A program made the translations under genes and the position numbers. Positions 8,019 through 15,843 of a DNA stretch of 23,476 nt are shown here, one piece after another. Where the stretch lies: IMG/VR virus record IMGVR_UViG_3300009079_000132, positions 1 through 23,476 of that record; one strand, given 5' to 3'. The stretch is from a virus. How positions within the stretch are numbered: the first letter of the stretch is position 1; every line of letters starts with the position of its first letter. The notes under the pieces were generated by a model that was not told the DNA's origin, did not search any database, and saw nothing but the letters and a program-made list of their open reading frames with translations.

Positions 8019-10001
8019 ATGCAGAATTTAGACACAACAGCAGAAGAACTATTTAATAAGATACGTGGACGCTTTCCAAGTATTACTATAGGTGATGCTG
8101 AAGGTAACGTAACTAACGAACCTAAACTAGGTAGATACTTTGATTTTGACTTTGTAAATGAAGGTCGTCCAATTGGTAAAGTTAGTGTAAGTCTAGATGA
8201 AAAGAATGTGGCAGTAGTATACGGTGGCGACTTAGTTGCTACTGAATCAGATATAGCAAAAAAAGGCTGGTACGATTTCTTAAAAGAACTACGCATGTTT
8301 GCAAGAAAACGAACACTAGAATTTGACACAAGAGACATAACAAAATCTAATTTAGATCAAAGAGATTACAAATTTTTGGCAAAGAATCGTGACGGGGATA
8401 ACGGAATGAACGAATCAAAATTATATGGCACATCAAGACAGTCTTTTCAAGACTTTGATGGAGCACGTTTAATGATCAAACATACAGAAGGTGTTGATCA
8501 AGAAGCAAGCGCAGGACGCACAAGAAAAATTGGTGCAATATATGTTGAAAGCTCAGAAGGTGAAAGATTTAAATATCCTTTCAAACACCTTACTGGTGCA
8601 AGAGCAATGGCAAGACACGTATCAGAAGGCGGAGTACCGCATGATGATTTTGGTAAGCATATTGTAAGTATGTCAGAAGAAATGAACAAACTACGTAAGT
8701 TTAAATCTTATATGGGACGTTCAGCAGTAATGGCAGAAAGCCTAGCAGAGTATGTAGATGTTGTTAAACAACGTGTAGGTACAATTAAGAAAACATTAGA
8801 ATCATTACAAAAGCCATCATACTATAAAGAAACATTTGAAGCATTTGAAACCCCCGTACTTGAAGATGTTCCTACTGATGTTGCCGAAAATTGGATTGAT
8901 CAACTTACTATTAAACAGTTCAATGAAGAGCTTGCAGATGTATTCCCCTACATTTACAAATTAGTAAGCGAAGCAAACAAAGCAGAAGAAATAACTGCTG
9001 AAGATTTATTAGGTGAAAAGAAAAGTTCACCAGCAGGCGGTCCAGCATGTTGGGATGGTAAAAAGATTGGTGACCCTAAAACTAAAATGAAGGGTGGCAA
9101 AAGAGTTAATAACTGTGTACCAGAAGGCGCAGAAGATCGCGCTCGTTATGATGCAGATGAAACTCCACGTGGTGAGAAGAAGAAAAAAGTTAGTCTTAAA
9201 AAAGCACCATGGGACAAAGATGACGAAGTAAAAACAAAAGAAGAAATTGAACTAGAGCAAGGCTTTGAAGAAATGATGGGTCAGTTTGCTGAAGGTGATA
9301 TGAAGTGGAAGCAAACTAGTATGTCACCAGAAGAAGCTGTAGCAAAGTACGGCAAAGACAATGTAAAAGTTAAAAAAGGCGGACTTAACAACGGCGACGA
9401 TATGGTATCAGTACATGTTGCAGATGAAAGTTTTGATCCAAGTTCAGAGCCAAGCAAAGCAGATGCAATGGCAGACGAATTTATGTCAGCATATGAAAAA
9501 GGCGGCGAAGAAGCACTAGCAAAAGCAATGGGCATGAGCGATCAAGAGCTTGACCAAGAAATTACCGAATACGGTATGGAACACGGCTTACATGCTGACG
9601 ACGATAGAGATGATATTATCCAAGGCGTGATTGAACAAATAGTCGATAATATGGACGAAGGCAATGCATACTCAGCCGCTGTAGCAAAAGCCAAAATGAA
9701 TGGCAAGAAAAAGGGCGATGAAATTGATGGCCCAGACGGCGAAAAGATTAAGTTAGAAAAAGAAGAACAAAAGACACCATTAGGCGAGTTCATACTATCT
9801 TACTACGATAAAGAAGAAGGTGCATTTCCAAAAGGCGAAACAGCAGTACTAACAATGGTAGAAAAAGATTACGGTGAACAGTATATCAATCCAGCAAAAG
9901 CATTTATTGAAAGTGTATATGAAATGACGGAAAGATACAAACAGGCAGAAGATACGAATCCAGAAATGGATAGAATGAAAGAATTAGCCGGTCTAAGATA
10001 G
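8019..10001 (+). CDS. Large conserved protein of marine T4-like phages, unknown function
   Basis: A 660-residue protein. The N-terminal 320 residues look folded: GRYFDFDFVNEGRPIGKVSVSL, WYDFLKELRMFARKRTLEFDTRDITK, DYKFLAKN, KIGAIYVESSEGERFKYPFKHLTGARAMARHV and ENWIDQLTIKQFNEELADVFPYIYKLV. I recall this region in marine T4-like phages as an unassigned conserved protein. Residues 341-369 carry the short module GPACWDGKKIG...KMKGGKRVNNCVPEG. The rest is charged and repetitive, ending in NPEMDRMKELAGL. ATG 8019 is preferred to TTG 8004, which lies upstream of the predicted transcript start. A virion or head-interior role is possible, not shown. A stretch rich in T but without a stem follows at 10011-10032. 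Confidence 0.8.
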   Translation: MQNLDTTAEELFNKIRGRFPSITIGDAEGNVTNEPKLGRYFDFDFVNEGRPIGKVSVSLDEKNVAVVYGGDLVATESDIAKKGWYDFLKELRMFARKRTLEFDTRDITKSNLDQRDYKFLAKNRDGDNGMNESKLYGTSRQSFQDFDGARLMIKHTEGVDQEASAGRTRKIGAIYVESSEGERFKYPFKHLTGARAMARHVSEGGVPHDDFGKHIVSMSEEMNKLRKFKSYMGRSAVMAESLAEYVDVVKQRVGTIKKTLESLQKPSYYKETFEAFETPVLEDVPTDVAENWIDQLTIKQFNEELADVFPYIYKLVSEANKAEEITAEDLLGEKKSSPAGGPACWDGKKIGDPKTKMKGGKRVNNCVPEGAEDRARYDADETPRGEKKKKVSLKKAPWDKDDEVKTKEEIELEQGFEEMMGQFAEGDMKWKQTSMSPEEAVAKYGKDNVKVKKGGLNNGDDMVSVHVADESFDPSSEPSKADAMADEFMSAYEKGGEEALAKAMGMSDQELDQEITEYGMEHGLHADDDRDDIIQGVIEQIVDNMDEGNAYSAAVAKAKMNGKKKGDEIDGPDGEKIKLEKEEQKTPLGEFILSYYDKEEGAFPKGETAVLTMVEKDYGEQYINPAKAFIESVYEMTERYKQAEDTNPEMDRMKELAGLR

Positions 10002-10040
10002 ATTGGTTATAAGTTTTTCAGGTTTTTCTTTAAAAAAGAC

Positions 10041-10069
10041 TTGACAAGGTAAGTAGTAGAGTGTATTAT
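10041..10069 (+). promoter_or_regulatory. Sigma70-type early promoter of gp32
   Basis: Consensus -35 TTGACA (10041-10046), a 17-base spacer and -10 TATTAT (10064-10069). Expected start near 10076, giving a leader of about 62 bases. This is the host-polymerase promoter that opens the replication/recombination block. Confidence 0.85.
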
Positions 10070-10075
10070 ATATAC

Positions 10076-10106
10076 TGTGCTACAAACAAATAGGCACAAA
10101 AGCACA
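10076..10106 (+). ncRNA. Candidate 5'-leader hairpin of gp32 mRNA
   Basis: TGTGCT (10076-10081) can pair with AGCACA (10101-10106) across a 19-base A-rich loop, right at the predicted 5' end. An alternative GCACA at 10094-10098 lies in the loop. The remaining leader is A-rich and unstructured up to the AGGAGG at 10125-10130. T4 gp32 represses its own translation through a leader pseudoknot plus unstructured RNA; this could be a counterpart, though no pseudoknot partner is evident. Confidence 0.3.
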
Positions 10107-10137
10107 TAGGCATAACAATCATATAGGAGGCACAACT

Positions 10138-11124
10138 ATGGCATCATTAGCAGAAATCCGAGCAAAGCTCAAAGAGCAAGAAGCAAACGCTTCAGGTAAC
10201 CGTAGCTCAGGCGGCGGTGACAACAGCATTTACCCATTTTGGAATATTAAAGAAGGCGAGTCGGCAACGATGAGATTCTTGCCAGATGGCGATGCAGATA
10301 ACACTTTCTTTTGGAAAGAAAGACTCGTTATTAAACTTCCATTCGCAGGCATTAAAGGTGAAACAGATTCACGCCCTACACAAGTACAAATTCCATGTAT
10401 GGAAATGTATGGTGAGACATGTAACATTCTTAACGAAGTGCGTGGTTGGTTTAAAGATCCAAGTTTAGAAGACATGGGTCGTAAGTATTGGAAAAAGCGT
10501 TCGTACATTTTCCAAGGCTTTGTAACGGATAACCCACTAACGGACGATAACACACCTGAGAATCCAATTCGTAGGTTTATTATTGGTCCACAAATCTTCC
10601 AGATCATTAAGCAGGCGCTTATGGATCCAGACATGGAAGAATTGCCAACAGACTATACTGCAGGCGTAGACTTTCGTCTAAACAAAACATCCAAAGGTGG
10701 ATACGCAGACTACAGCACAAGTAATTGGGCACGTAGAGAGCGTCCATTAGACGATGCACAAATGAATGCAGTTAATACAAACGGTCTGTTTAATTTGTCA
10801 GACTTCCTGCCTAAAAAGCCAGGAGAGATTGAACTTAAAGTAATGCAAGAAATGTTTGAAGCGTCAGTAGACGGTGAAGCATTTGATGCAGATCGTTGGG
10901 GACAATACTTCCGACCAGCAGGTATGCAACAGCGTACAGGTGATCCATTAAAGGCATCTGCACCAGCGGCAACAACACCTGCTCCGACACCAGCACCAGC
11001 GGCACCTGCTCCAGTAGCAGAAGCGGCTCCTGCGGCAACTCCAGCACCAACTGCTGAAGCGGCACCAGCAGATGGTGGTAATGCTCAAGACATTCTAGCA
11101 ATGATCAGAGCACGTCAAAGTTAA
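10138..11124 (+). CDS. gp32: Single-stranded DNA-binding protein gp32
   Basis: The cooperative ssDNA-binding protein of replication and recombination. The N-terminus (LAEIRAKLKEQE) is the basic segment used for cooperativity, followed by the OB-fold start SIYPFWNIKEGESATMRFLPDG and RRFIIGPQIFQIIKQAL. The protein has 328 residues, against 301 in T4. The T4 zinc site (one His, three Cys) is not complete: only Cys87 and Cys95 occur and there is no histidine at all. Residues 273-311 are an Ala/Pro/Thr-rich linker, ending in a short helix NAQDILAMIRARQS instead of the acidic T4 tail. A strong AGGAGG precedes the ATG by seven bases. Own sigma70 promoter; uvsX follows. Confidence 0.9.
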   Translation: MASLAEIRAKLKEQEANASGNRSSGGGDNSIYPFWNIKEGESATMRFLPDGDADNTFFWKERLVIKLPFAGIKGETDSRPTQVQIPCMEMYGETCNILNEVRGWFKDPSLEDMGRKYWKKRSYIFQGFVTDNPLTDDNTPENPIRRFIIGPQIFQIIKQALMDPDMEELPTDYTAGVDFRLNKTSKGGYADYSTSNWARRERPLDDAQMNAVNTNGLFNLSDFLPKKPGEIELKVMQEMFEASVDGEAFDADRWGQYFRPAGMQQRTGDPLKASAPAATTPAPTPAPAAPAPVAEAAPAATPAPTAEAAPADGGNAQDILAMIRARQS

Positions 11125-11135
11125 TAATAATTTAA

Positions 11136-11168
11136 TATGGGTTACAAGTGTAATGCTTGTAACTCATA
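11136..11168 (+). other. Strong hairpin between gp32 and uvsX
   Basis: A 13-base-pair stem, TATGGGTTACAAG (11136-11148) with CTTGTAACTCATA (11156-11168), with one G-U pair and a seven-base loop. No T tract follows, so it is not a normal terminator. It may stabilise the 3' end of gp32 mRNA, be an RNase cut site or attenuate read-through into uvsX. Confidence 0.6.
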
Positions 11169-11198
11169 AATTAACGGCTTTTAAAAACAGGAGATACC

Positions 11199-12293
11199 AT
11201 GGCGAATAAAGCGTTTGATCCTACTAAGTTTAGGACACAACTAACTAAATCCATTTCAGGAATGAGTGCAGGGTTCAATGACCCGACTGATTGGATTAGT
11301 ACAGGAAATTATGCACTCAACTATCTTATCTCAGGAGACTTTCATAAAGGTGTTCCGCTAGGTAAGGTATCTGTTTTTGCAGGAGAATCAGGTGCAGGTA
11401 AATCATATATCTGTGCAGGTAACATTGTAAAAGCGGCACAAGACCAAGGCATCTTTGTAGTCTTAATTGATTCAGAGAATGCACTTGACGAAGCGTGGCT
11501 ACAAGCATTAGATGTAGACACAGCAGATGACAAACTACTAAAACTTAATATGTCAATGATTGATGATGTTGCTAAAACAGTATCAACATTTATGATTGAC
11601 TATAAAGCAATGGACGAAGAAGAACGTCCTAAAGTATTATTTGTTATTGACTCACTAGGTATGCTATTAACACCAACAGATGTTGATCAGTTTCAAAAGG
11701 GTGACATGAAAGGTGACATGGGTCGTAAGCCTAAAGCACTAACATCACTTGTACGTAATACTGTTAACATGATTGGTTCACATAACGTAGGCTTAGTGTG
11801 TACTAACCATACATATGCATCACAAGATATGTTTGATCCAGATGACAAGATATCAGGCGGTCAAGGCTTTATCTATGCATCTTCAATTGTTGTAGCAATG
11901 AAAAAACTAAAACTAAAAGAAGATGAAGATGGTAACAAGATCAGTCAAGTTATGGGTATTCGTGCAGGCTGTAAGGTAATGAAAACTAGATATGCAAAAC
12001 CTTTCGAGGCAGTGCAAGTTAAAATTCCTTATGAAACAGGCATGAATCCATATAGCGGACTATTGGAGTTATTTGAAGCAAAAGGTGTCATTGAAAAACA
12101 AGGTAACAGACTAAAGTATGTTTCCAGCGATGGCAAAGAAATCTTAGAATATCGTAAGAAATGGATCGGCGAAAACCTCGATACTGTTATGTCAGATTAT
12201 CTAATAAAAGAAGCGACTCTGGTAAATACCTCGGACGACGAATCTATTATAGATGAAGTAGAATTAGACGACATACAAACAATCGAGGAGTAG
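11199..12293 (+). CDS. uvsX: RecA-like recombinase UvsX
   Basis: The phage strand-exchange recombinase, which forms filaments on ssDNA and drives recombination-dependent replication and repair. In 364 residues, Walker A is GESGAGKS (62-69), followed by the catalytic-Glu segment LIDSENALDEAW (89-100) and Walker B VLFVIDSLGML (146-156). A GDMGRKPKALTSLVRN stretch and THYASQDMFDPDDKISGG-like DNA-binding loop region follow. The acidic C-terminus is typical. AGGAG at about 11190 precedes the ATG. It is probably transcribed from the gp32 promoter through the hairpin at 11136. Length is slightly below T4 UvsX (391). Confidence 0.95.
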   Translation: MANKAFDPTKFRTQLTKSISGMSAGFNDPTDWISTGNYALNYLISGDFHKGVPLGKVSVFAGESGAGKSYICAGNIVKAAQDQGIFVVLIDSENALDEAWLQALDVDTADDKLLKLNMSMIDDVAKTVSTFMIDYKAMDEEERPKVLFVIDSLGMLLTPTDVDQFQKGDMKGDMGRKPKALTSLVRNTVNMIGSHNVGLVCTNHTYASQDMFDPDDKISGGQGFIYASSIVVAMKKLKLKEDEDGNKISQVMGIRAGCKVMKTRYAKPFEAVQVKIPYETGMNPYSGLLELFEAKGVIEKQGNRLKYVSSDGKEILEYRKKWIGENLDTVMSDYLIKEATLVNTSDDESIIDEVELDDIQTIEE

Positions 12294-12296
12294 AGT

Positions 12297-12527
12297 ATGG
12301 AAGAAGAGCAAATCGTAGATACATGGAATATGTTTAAGGAGTATCTTGACAAAAAGCATATTGAGATTGCGGCAGAACGCTTTGTAGACTTGATGGCCGA
12401 TATGGGCACAGGTGACGATGTGTTTACTAATGCACTAGGAAGTGATAGTGCATTGGATACTGCAATAAACTATTATCTAGACATTGACGATGAAGATGTT
12501 CTTGACGAAGAGACGGATTGGGATTAA
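12297..12527 (+). CDS. Small acidic conserved protein downstream of UvsX
   Basis: A 76-residue, very acidic protein: IVDTWNMFKEYLDKKHIEIAAERFVDLMADMG, then SALDTAINYYLD and an Asp/Glu tail ending ETDWD. Short proteins of this kind follow uvsX in marine T4-like phages as I recall, with no assigned function. AGGAG at the end of uvsX serves as its ribosome binding site, three bases separate the genes, and the tight packing between uvsX and the UvsY-like gene suggests a recombination-linked role. An acidic partner of UvsX or a DNA mimic are possibilities only. Confidence 0.75.
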   Translation: MEEEQIVDTWNMFKEYLDKKHIEIAAERFVDLMADMGTGDDVFTNALGSDSALDTAINYYLDIDDEDVLDEETDWD

Positions 12528-12530
12528 ATT

Positions 12531-12986
12531 ATGGGTTGGTATAGCGAAGTATCTAGAGACATTAACAAGATACCTAATGCAGTTACATTCTATGAAAGTG
12601 AACTAATTGACGCAAAGAAAGAAGTTAAATTAGTTGGCAGTGTAGAAAAAGCATCAGCGGCTATGCCAGGCATAGTGGAACACAGGTTCAATCAATTACA
12701 AGAGATTGAAGCAATCCTAAACTATCTAAACATTGAGCTACGCAGGTTGCGTAGTTCATACTTTAAAAAATACTTAGAAAATTATCAACGAGCTCTGTCT
12801 AGTCGTGACGTAGAAAAATACGTTGACGGCGAGGCAGACGTTGTTGATTATGAAAAAATTATTAACGAGTTTGCACTAATGCGTAATAAGTGGTTAGGTG
12901 TCTTAAAAGGACTTGATCAAAAGCAATGGCAAATAACAAACGTAGTTAAACTACGTGTAGCAGGTATGGAAGATGCTACGCTATGA
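12531..12986 (+). CDS. uvsY: Probable UvsY-like recombination mediator
   Basis: A 151-residue, largely helical protein. Features resembling UvsY are two long helices (EHRFNQLQEIEAILNYLNIELRRLRSSYFKKYLENYQRAL), a KYVDGEADVVDY segment and a C-terminal helix pair ending VVKLRVAGMEDA. T4 UvsY (137 residues) shows the same order: basic helices with a YYSG or YVDG-like turn, then a helical tail. UvsY loads UvsX on gp32-coated DNA, and both partners are encoded directly upstream. Similarity is weak enough that it could be an unrelated conserved protein. Its stop overlaps the FkbM start (ATGA). Confidence 0.5.
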   Translation: MGWYSEVSRDINKIPNAVTFYESELIDAKKEVKLVGSVEKASAAMPGIVEHRFNQLQEIEAILNYLNIELRRLRSSYFKKYLENYQRALSSRDVEKYVDGEADVVDYEKIINEFALMRNKWLGVLKGLDQKQWQITNVVKLRVAGMEDATL

Positions 12987-13636
12987 CACAATACTACAGT
13001 CAAATAGAACAAGACAAATATTATATTGAAAATATATCACGTGGTAAACGTGAAGGATTCTATTTAGATATTGGTGCTAATGATGGAGTATTTACAAGTA
13101 ATACTGCTACATTAGACTACTCCTTTGGCTGGAAAGGTATTTGTATAGAAGCAAATCCACATTTAATACCGCAACTACAAAACAACAGACAGCATAGTAC
13201 AGTAGTACATTGTGCTGTTTTTAATACTAACGGTGAAGTTACTTTTGAAATTCCTTTAAGTGAACATAAGGATATTCGAGGAGACTTGTTATCTAGAATT
13301 ACAAACGTAGATTTAGATGCTAGAAATAAAAAATACTTTAAAAAACATTTTAAAGATAAAACAGAAACTACAACAGTAACAAGCAAAACTGTTACCACAA
13401 TATTACAAGAGAATCATAAATTGCCGTGTACAGTTGACTACATGAGTTTGGATACAGAAGGTGCTGAACTAGAAGCATTACAAGGTATAGACTTTAGTAA
13501 AATTACAATAAAGTTTATGACTATTGAACATGGTAATAGAAAAGGCATGATTGAAAAGTTAACGGATTACCTATCACCACATGGATACAAAGTACATAGA
13601 ATCAATAAGTGGGATATAGAATTTGAGCATGAATAG
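12983..13636 (+). CDS. FkbM-family SAM-dependent methyltransferase
   Basis: A 217-residue methyltransferase of the FkbM type (Methyltransf_21), which typically O-methylates sugars in glycans or glycosylated products. SAM motif I is YLDIGANDGVFTSN (27-40), followed by GWKGICIEANPHLIPQL (motif II, acidic ribose-binding residue in EAN) and VDYMSLDTEGAELEALQGIDF, the family's most recognisable segment. It overlaps the UvsY-like gene by four bases (ATGA) and is the first gene of the glycan cassette. Probable substrate: a sugar hydroxyl added by the downstream transferases (inferred). Confidence 0.88.
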   Translation: MTQYYSQIEQDKYYIENISRGKREGFYLDIGANDGVFTSNTATLDYSFGWKGICIEANPHLIPQLQNNRQHSTVVHCAVFNTNGEVTFEIPLSEHKDIRGDLLSRITNVDLDARNKKYFKKHFKDKTETTTVTSKTVTTILQENHKLPCTVDYMSLDTEGAELEALQGIDFSKITIKFMTIEHGNRKGMIEKLTDYLSPHGYKVHRINKWDIEFEHE

Positions 13637-14852
13637 TTGGGACGTATTTGATACACTAATTGCACGTAGGTTCTTTTATCCTAAAACAGTACATGAAGAA
13701 ACTGCTAGACGTATTAACGATTCTAACTACGTTAAAAAACGTATACGTGCTGAAAAAGCAACTAAGAAAGACGAAGGCAACTTCGAAGACATCTATAAAC
13801 TGTTACCTGAGTACGATCCACAAGTTGAATTACAAGTAGAACTTGAACACTTATTTCCAATAGTAGAAAATATAAACAAAGTCAAAGACGGTGACTTAAT
13901 ACTAAGTGACATGTATCTTAGTGCAGATGAAATTATGAAAATATTACGCAACTGCGGACTAACAAAAAATGTAGATATTATTGTTACTAGGTATGGTAAG
14001 CGTCACGGATACATTTGGGATAGTGTAAAACAGAAGTATAACATAGATACACACTATGGAGATAACGAACATAGCGATGTTAAAACTGCACAAGCAAACG
14101 GAGTTAATGGCGTCTTAGACACGCTTACACACTTCACAGAGCTTGAACAAATGGCATATGAAGTAGATCCACAACTAGCATGTTGGATGCGTAAAACTAG
14201 GTTATTATGTCCACATACAGGCGATGCAAAGAAGTATTGGATTGAGCAAGCAAACTTAAACTTGCCTGTACTAGCACTTGCTACACTAGAACTACCAGAT
14301 AGAGATATTGCTTTTACATATAGAGACTGTTGTAATTGGCAACCGTTATACGAAGCAATGACTGGTAAGAAAAGTAAGATGCTTATTACTAGTAGGAAAA
14401 TGTATTTAGAACCTAACGAACACTTTAAAGAATATATAGATAGAACGATTGATGCTAACACAACTATAGTAGATTTGCAAGGTGAAGGTAATAGCATTTA
14501 TAAATTTTATAACCAAGCACCACCGCATACAATATACATAGGAGGAAAGACACTTCCTTACATTGATCGTCTTGTACCGTTTGCTACAAAGAGTTTAGAA
14601 AAACACAACTGCTATCAGTTTGGACCAGTAATTGATTGGGACGAAGATGGACCTATTAGAGGACCAAACGATCATCCTCAACAGATTGCAAAGATACAAT
14701 ATAATGCAATGGCTAGTGCAATTAGTATTTGTGATTTATTTAAACCTAAGCCTAACAAAGAACTATTGTTAAAGTTTGTTGAACGTATGCACAGTAAAGA
14801 ATATGCAACAACAAATATTAAATGGGCAAAGTTTAATGAGCAAAAGAAATGA
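13629..14852 (+). CDS. HAD-superfamily hydrolase of surface-glycan type (COG5610-like)
   Basis: A 407-residue protein with an N-terminal HAD domain. Motif I is WDVFDTL (Asp5 nucleophile; the usual +2 Asp is Phe, as in the DxFDT group of glycan-cluster HAD proteins), motif II DLILSDMY, a lysine in TRYGKRHGYIW and motif IV YGDNEHSDVKTA. The second half (ITSRKMYLEPNEHFKEYI, ANTTIVDLQGEGNSIYKFY, HTIYIGGKTLPYID) looks like another domain that I cannot name. Such proteins occur in O-antigen and capsule clusters; the reaction is unknown. ATG 13629, eight bases inside the FkbM gene, is chosen over TTG 13623. The stop overlaps the next start (ATGA). Confidence 0.8.
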   Translation: MNSWDVFDTLIARRFFYPKTVHEETARRINDSNYVKKRIRAEKATKKDEGNFEDIYKLLPEYDPQVELQVELEHLFPIVENINKVKDGDLILSDMYLSADEIMKILRNCGLTKNVDIIVTRYGKRHGYIWDSVKQKYNIDTHYGDNEHSDVKTAQANGVNGVLDTLTHFTELEQMAYEVDPQLACWMRKTRLLCPHTGDAKKYWIEQANLNLPVLALATLELPDRDIAFTYRDCCNWQPLYEAMTGKKSKMLITSRKMYLEPNEHFKEYIDRTIDANTTIVDLQGEGNSIYKFYNQAPPHTIYIGGKTLPYIDRLVPFATKSLEKHNCYQFGPVIDWDEDGPIRGPNDHPQQIAKIQYNAMASAISICDLFKPKPNKELLLKFVERMHSKEYATTNIKWAKFNEQKK

Positions 14853-15835
14853 AAGGCGTAGCAGTAATAGGCGCAAGTAAGTCATCTGGAATACTAAAGC
14901 GTATGCTATACGCACATGGACATACATTTGATTTAAAAAGTTGTTTAGATTCTAACTATGCTGATTTTTATTTCCAAACAAATATCTTAAAACATTATGA
15001 AGGAAAGAAAGTAACTAGAGATGCATTTGAATTTATTGCACGTAGTGATAAACCTTCTATTGTAAACGAAAGTCCTATCTTTAGAGATTTACAAGGTAAC
15101 AGTAAATTAACTAAATGGCACAGGCTTGCTTGGAATAGTTACTTTTATAATACTGGCACGTATCCAAAAGACTGTCCTAGTGACCGTTGGGAAATGATGC
15201 AAAAGGATTTTGATTTACAAATAAACCCTTGGGACGATAACGGCGATTATGTATTACTATGCTTACAGAAAATTGGTGATAGTAGTTTAAATCATTTGTA
15301 TAAAAAATACAATACCGACACAGCCTGGCAAGCATACACCTTATGGTTAAAAGATACACTAGACGAAATACGTAGAAATACAGATAGAAAAATTGTAATA
15401 CGCCCACACCCAAATAATATGCGACCACAAGTAAGATACTTTTCAGAGTTAGCAAGCAAATATACAAATGTGGTAATGAGTAGCAACTTTGAATACAACG
15501 GAAGTGTTACTATGGCACCCAGCGGTGGGCTTAAAAAGGACATTTTAGACTCAAAATGCGTTATAGTTTTTAGTAGTTTAACGGCAGTTGAGAGCATTTT
15601 TAATGGCAAACCAACGTATACATTAGACCCAAGTTCAGTAGCATCACCTATTGCTAGAAGCAATTTACATCATATTGAGACTGCTTGGCAACCCGTTGAT
15701 AGACAACAATGGTTAAATGATATGAGTTATGCACAGTGGACAGGTGAAGAAATACAAAGAGGTGATCCTTGGCATACATTACATTCTTTATTTGAACAAG
15801 CCAAGACACAAAAGCATACACAAATCATGCAATAA
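14849..15835 (+). CDS. GT-B/capsule-type transferase, paralogue 1
   Basis: A 328-residue protein of the same family as those at 17260, 18722 and 21212. The shared core is YVLLCLQ (134-140), WLKDTLDEIRRNTDRKIVIRPHP (166-188) and CVIVFSSLTAVESIFNGKPTY (237-257), then IET...DRQQWL and EEIQRG. The RPHP and SS motifs resemble those of bacterial sialyltransferases and capsule/CDP-glycerol-type transferases with a GT-B fold, where His-Pro and Ser-Ser contact the nucleotide donor. The N-terminal VIGASKSSG is a nucleotide-fold-like start. Its TAA is part of the late promoter at 15831. Donor and acceptor unknown. Confidence 0.72.
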   Translation: MKGVAVIGASKSSGILKRMLYAHGHTFDLKSCLDSNYADFYFQTNILKHYEGKKVTRDAFEFIARSDKPSIVNESPIFRDLQGNSKLTKWHRLAWNSYFYNTGTYPKDCPSDRWEMMQKDFDLQINPWDDNGDYVLLCLQKIGDSSLNHLYKKYNTDTAWQAYTLWLKDTLDEIRRNTDRKIVIRPHPNNMRPQVRYFSELASKYTNVVMSSNFEYNGSVTMAPSGGLKKDILDSKCVIVFSSLTAVESIFNGKPTYTLDPSSVASPIARSNLHHIETAWQPVDRQQWLNDMSYAQWTGEEIQRGDPWHTLHSLFEQAKTQKHTQIMQ

Positions 15836-15838
15836 ATA
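15831..15838 (+). promoter_or_regulatory. Late promoter inside the glycan cassette
   Basis: AATAAATA includes the TAA stop (15833-15835) of the upstream gene and is five bases from ATG 15844, the same spacing as at 2375 and 8006. It would give a leaderless late mRNA for the cytidylyltransferase-cupin gene and those after it. Confidence 0.62.
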
Positions 15839-15843
15839 TCTAC

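Noticed and set aside
10954-11070. Repetitive Ala/Pro-coding tract as a DNA repeat or frameshift artefact
   Set aside because: It is in frame throughout and followed by a plausible terminal helix. Linkers of this kind are normal for ssDNA-binding proteins.
11136-11168. Hairpin as a rho-independent terminator
   Set aside because: No T tract follows the stem, and uvsX downstream has no promoter of its own that I can see, so read-through must occur.
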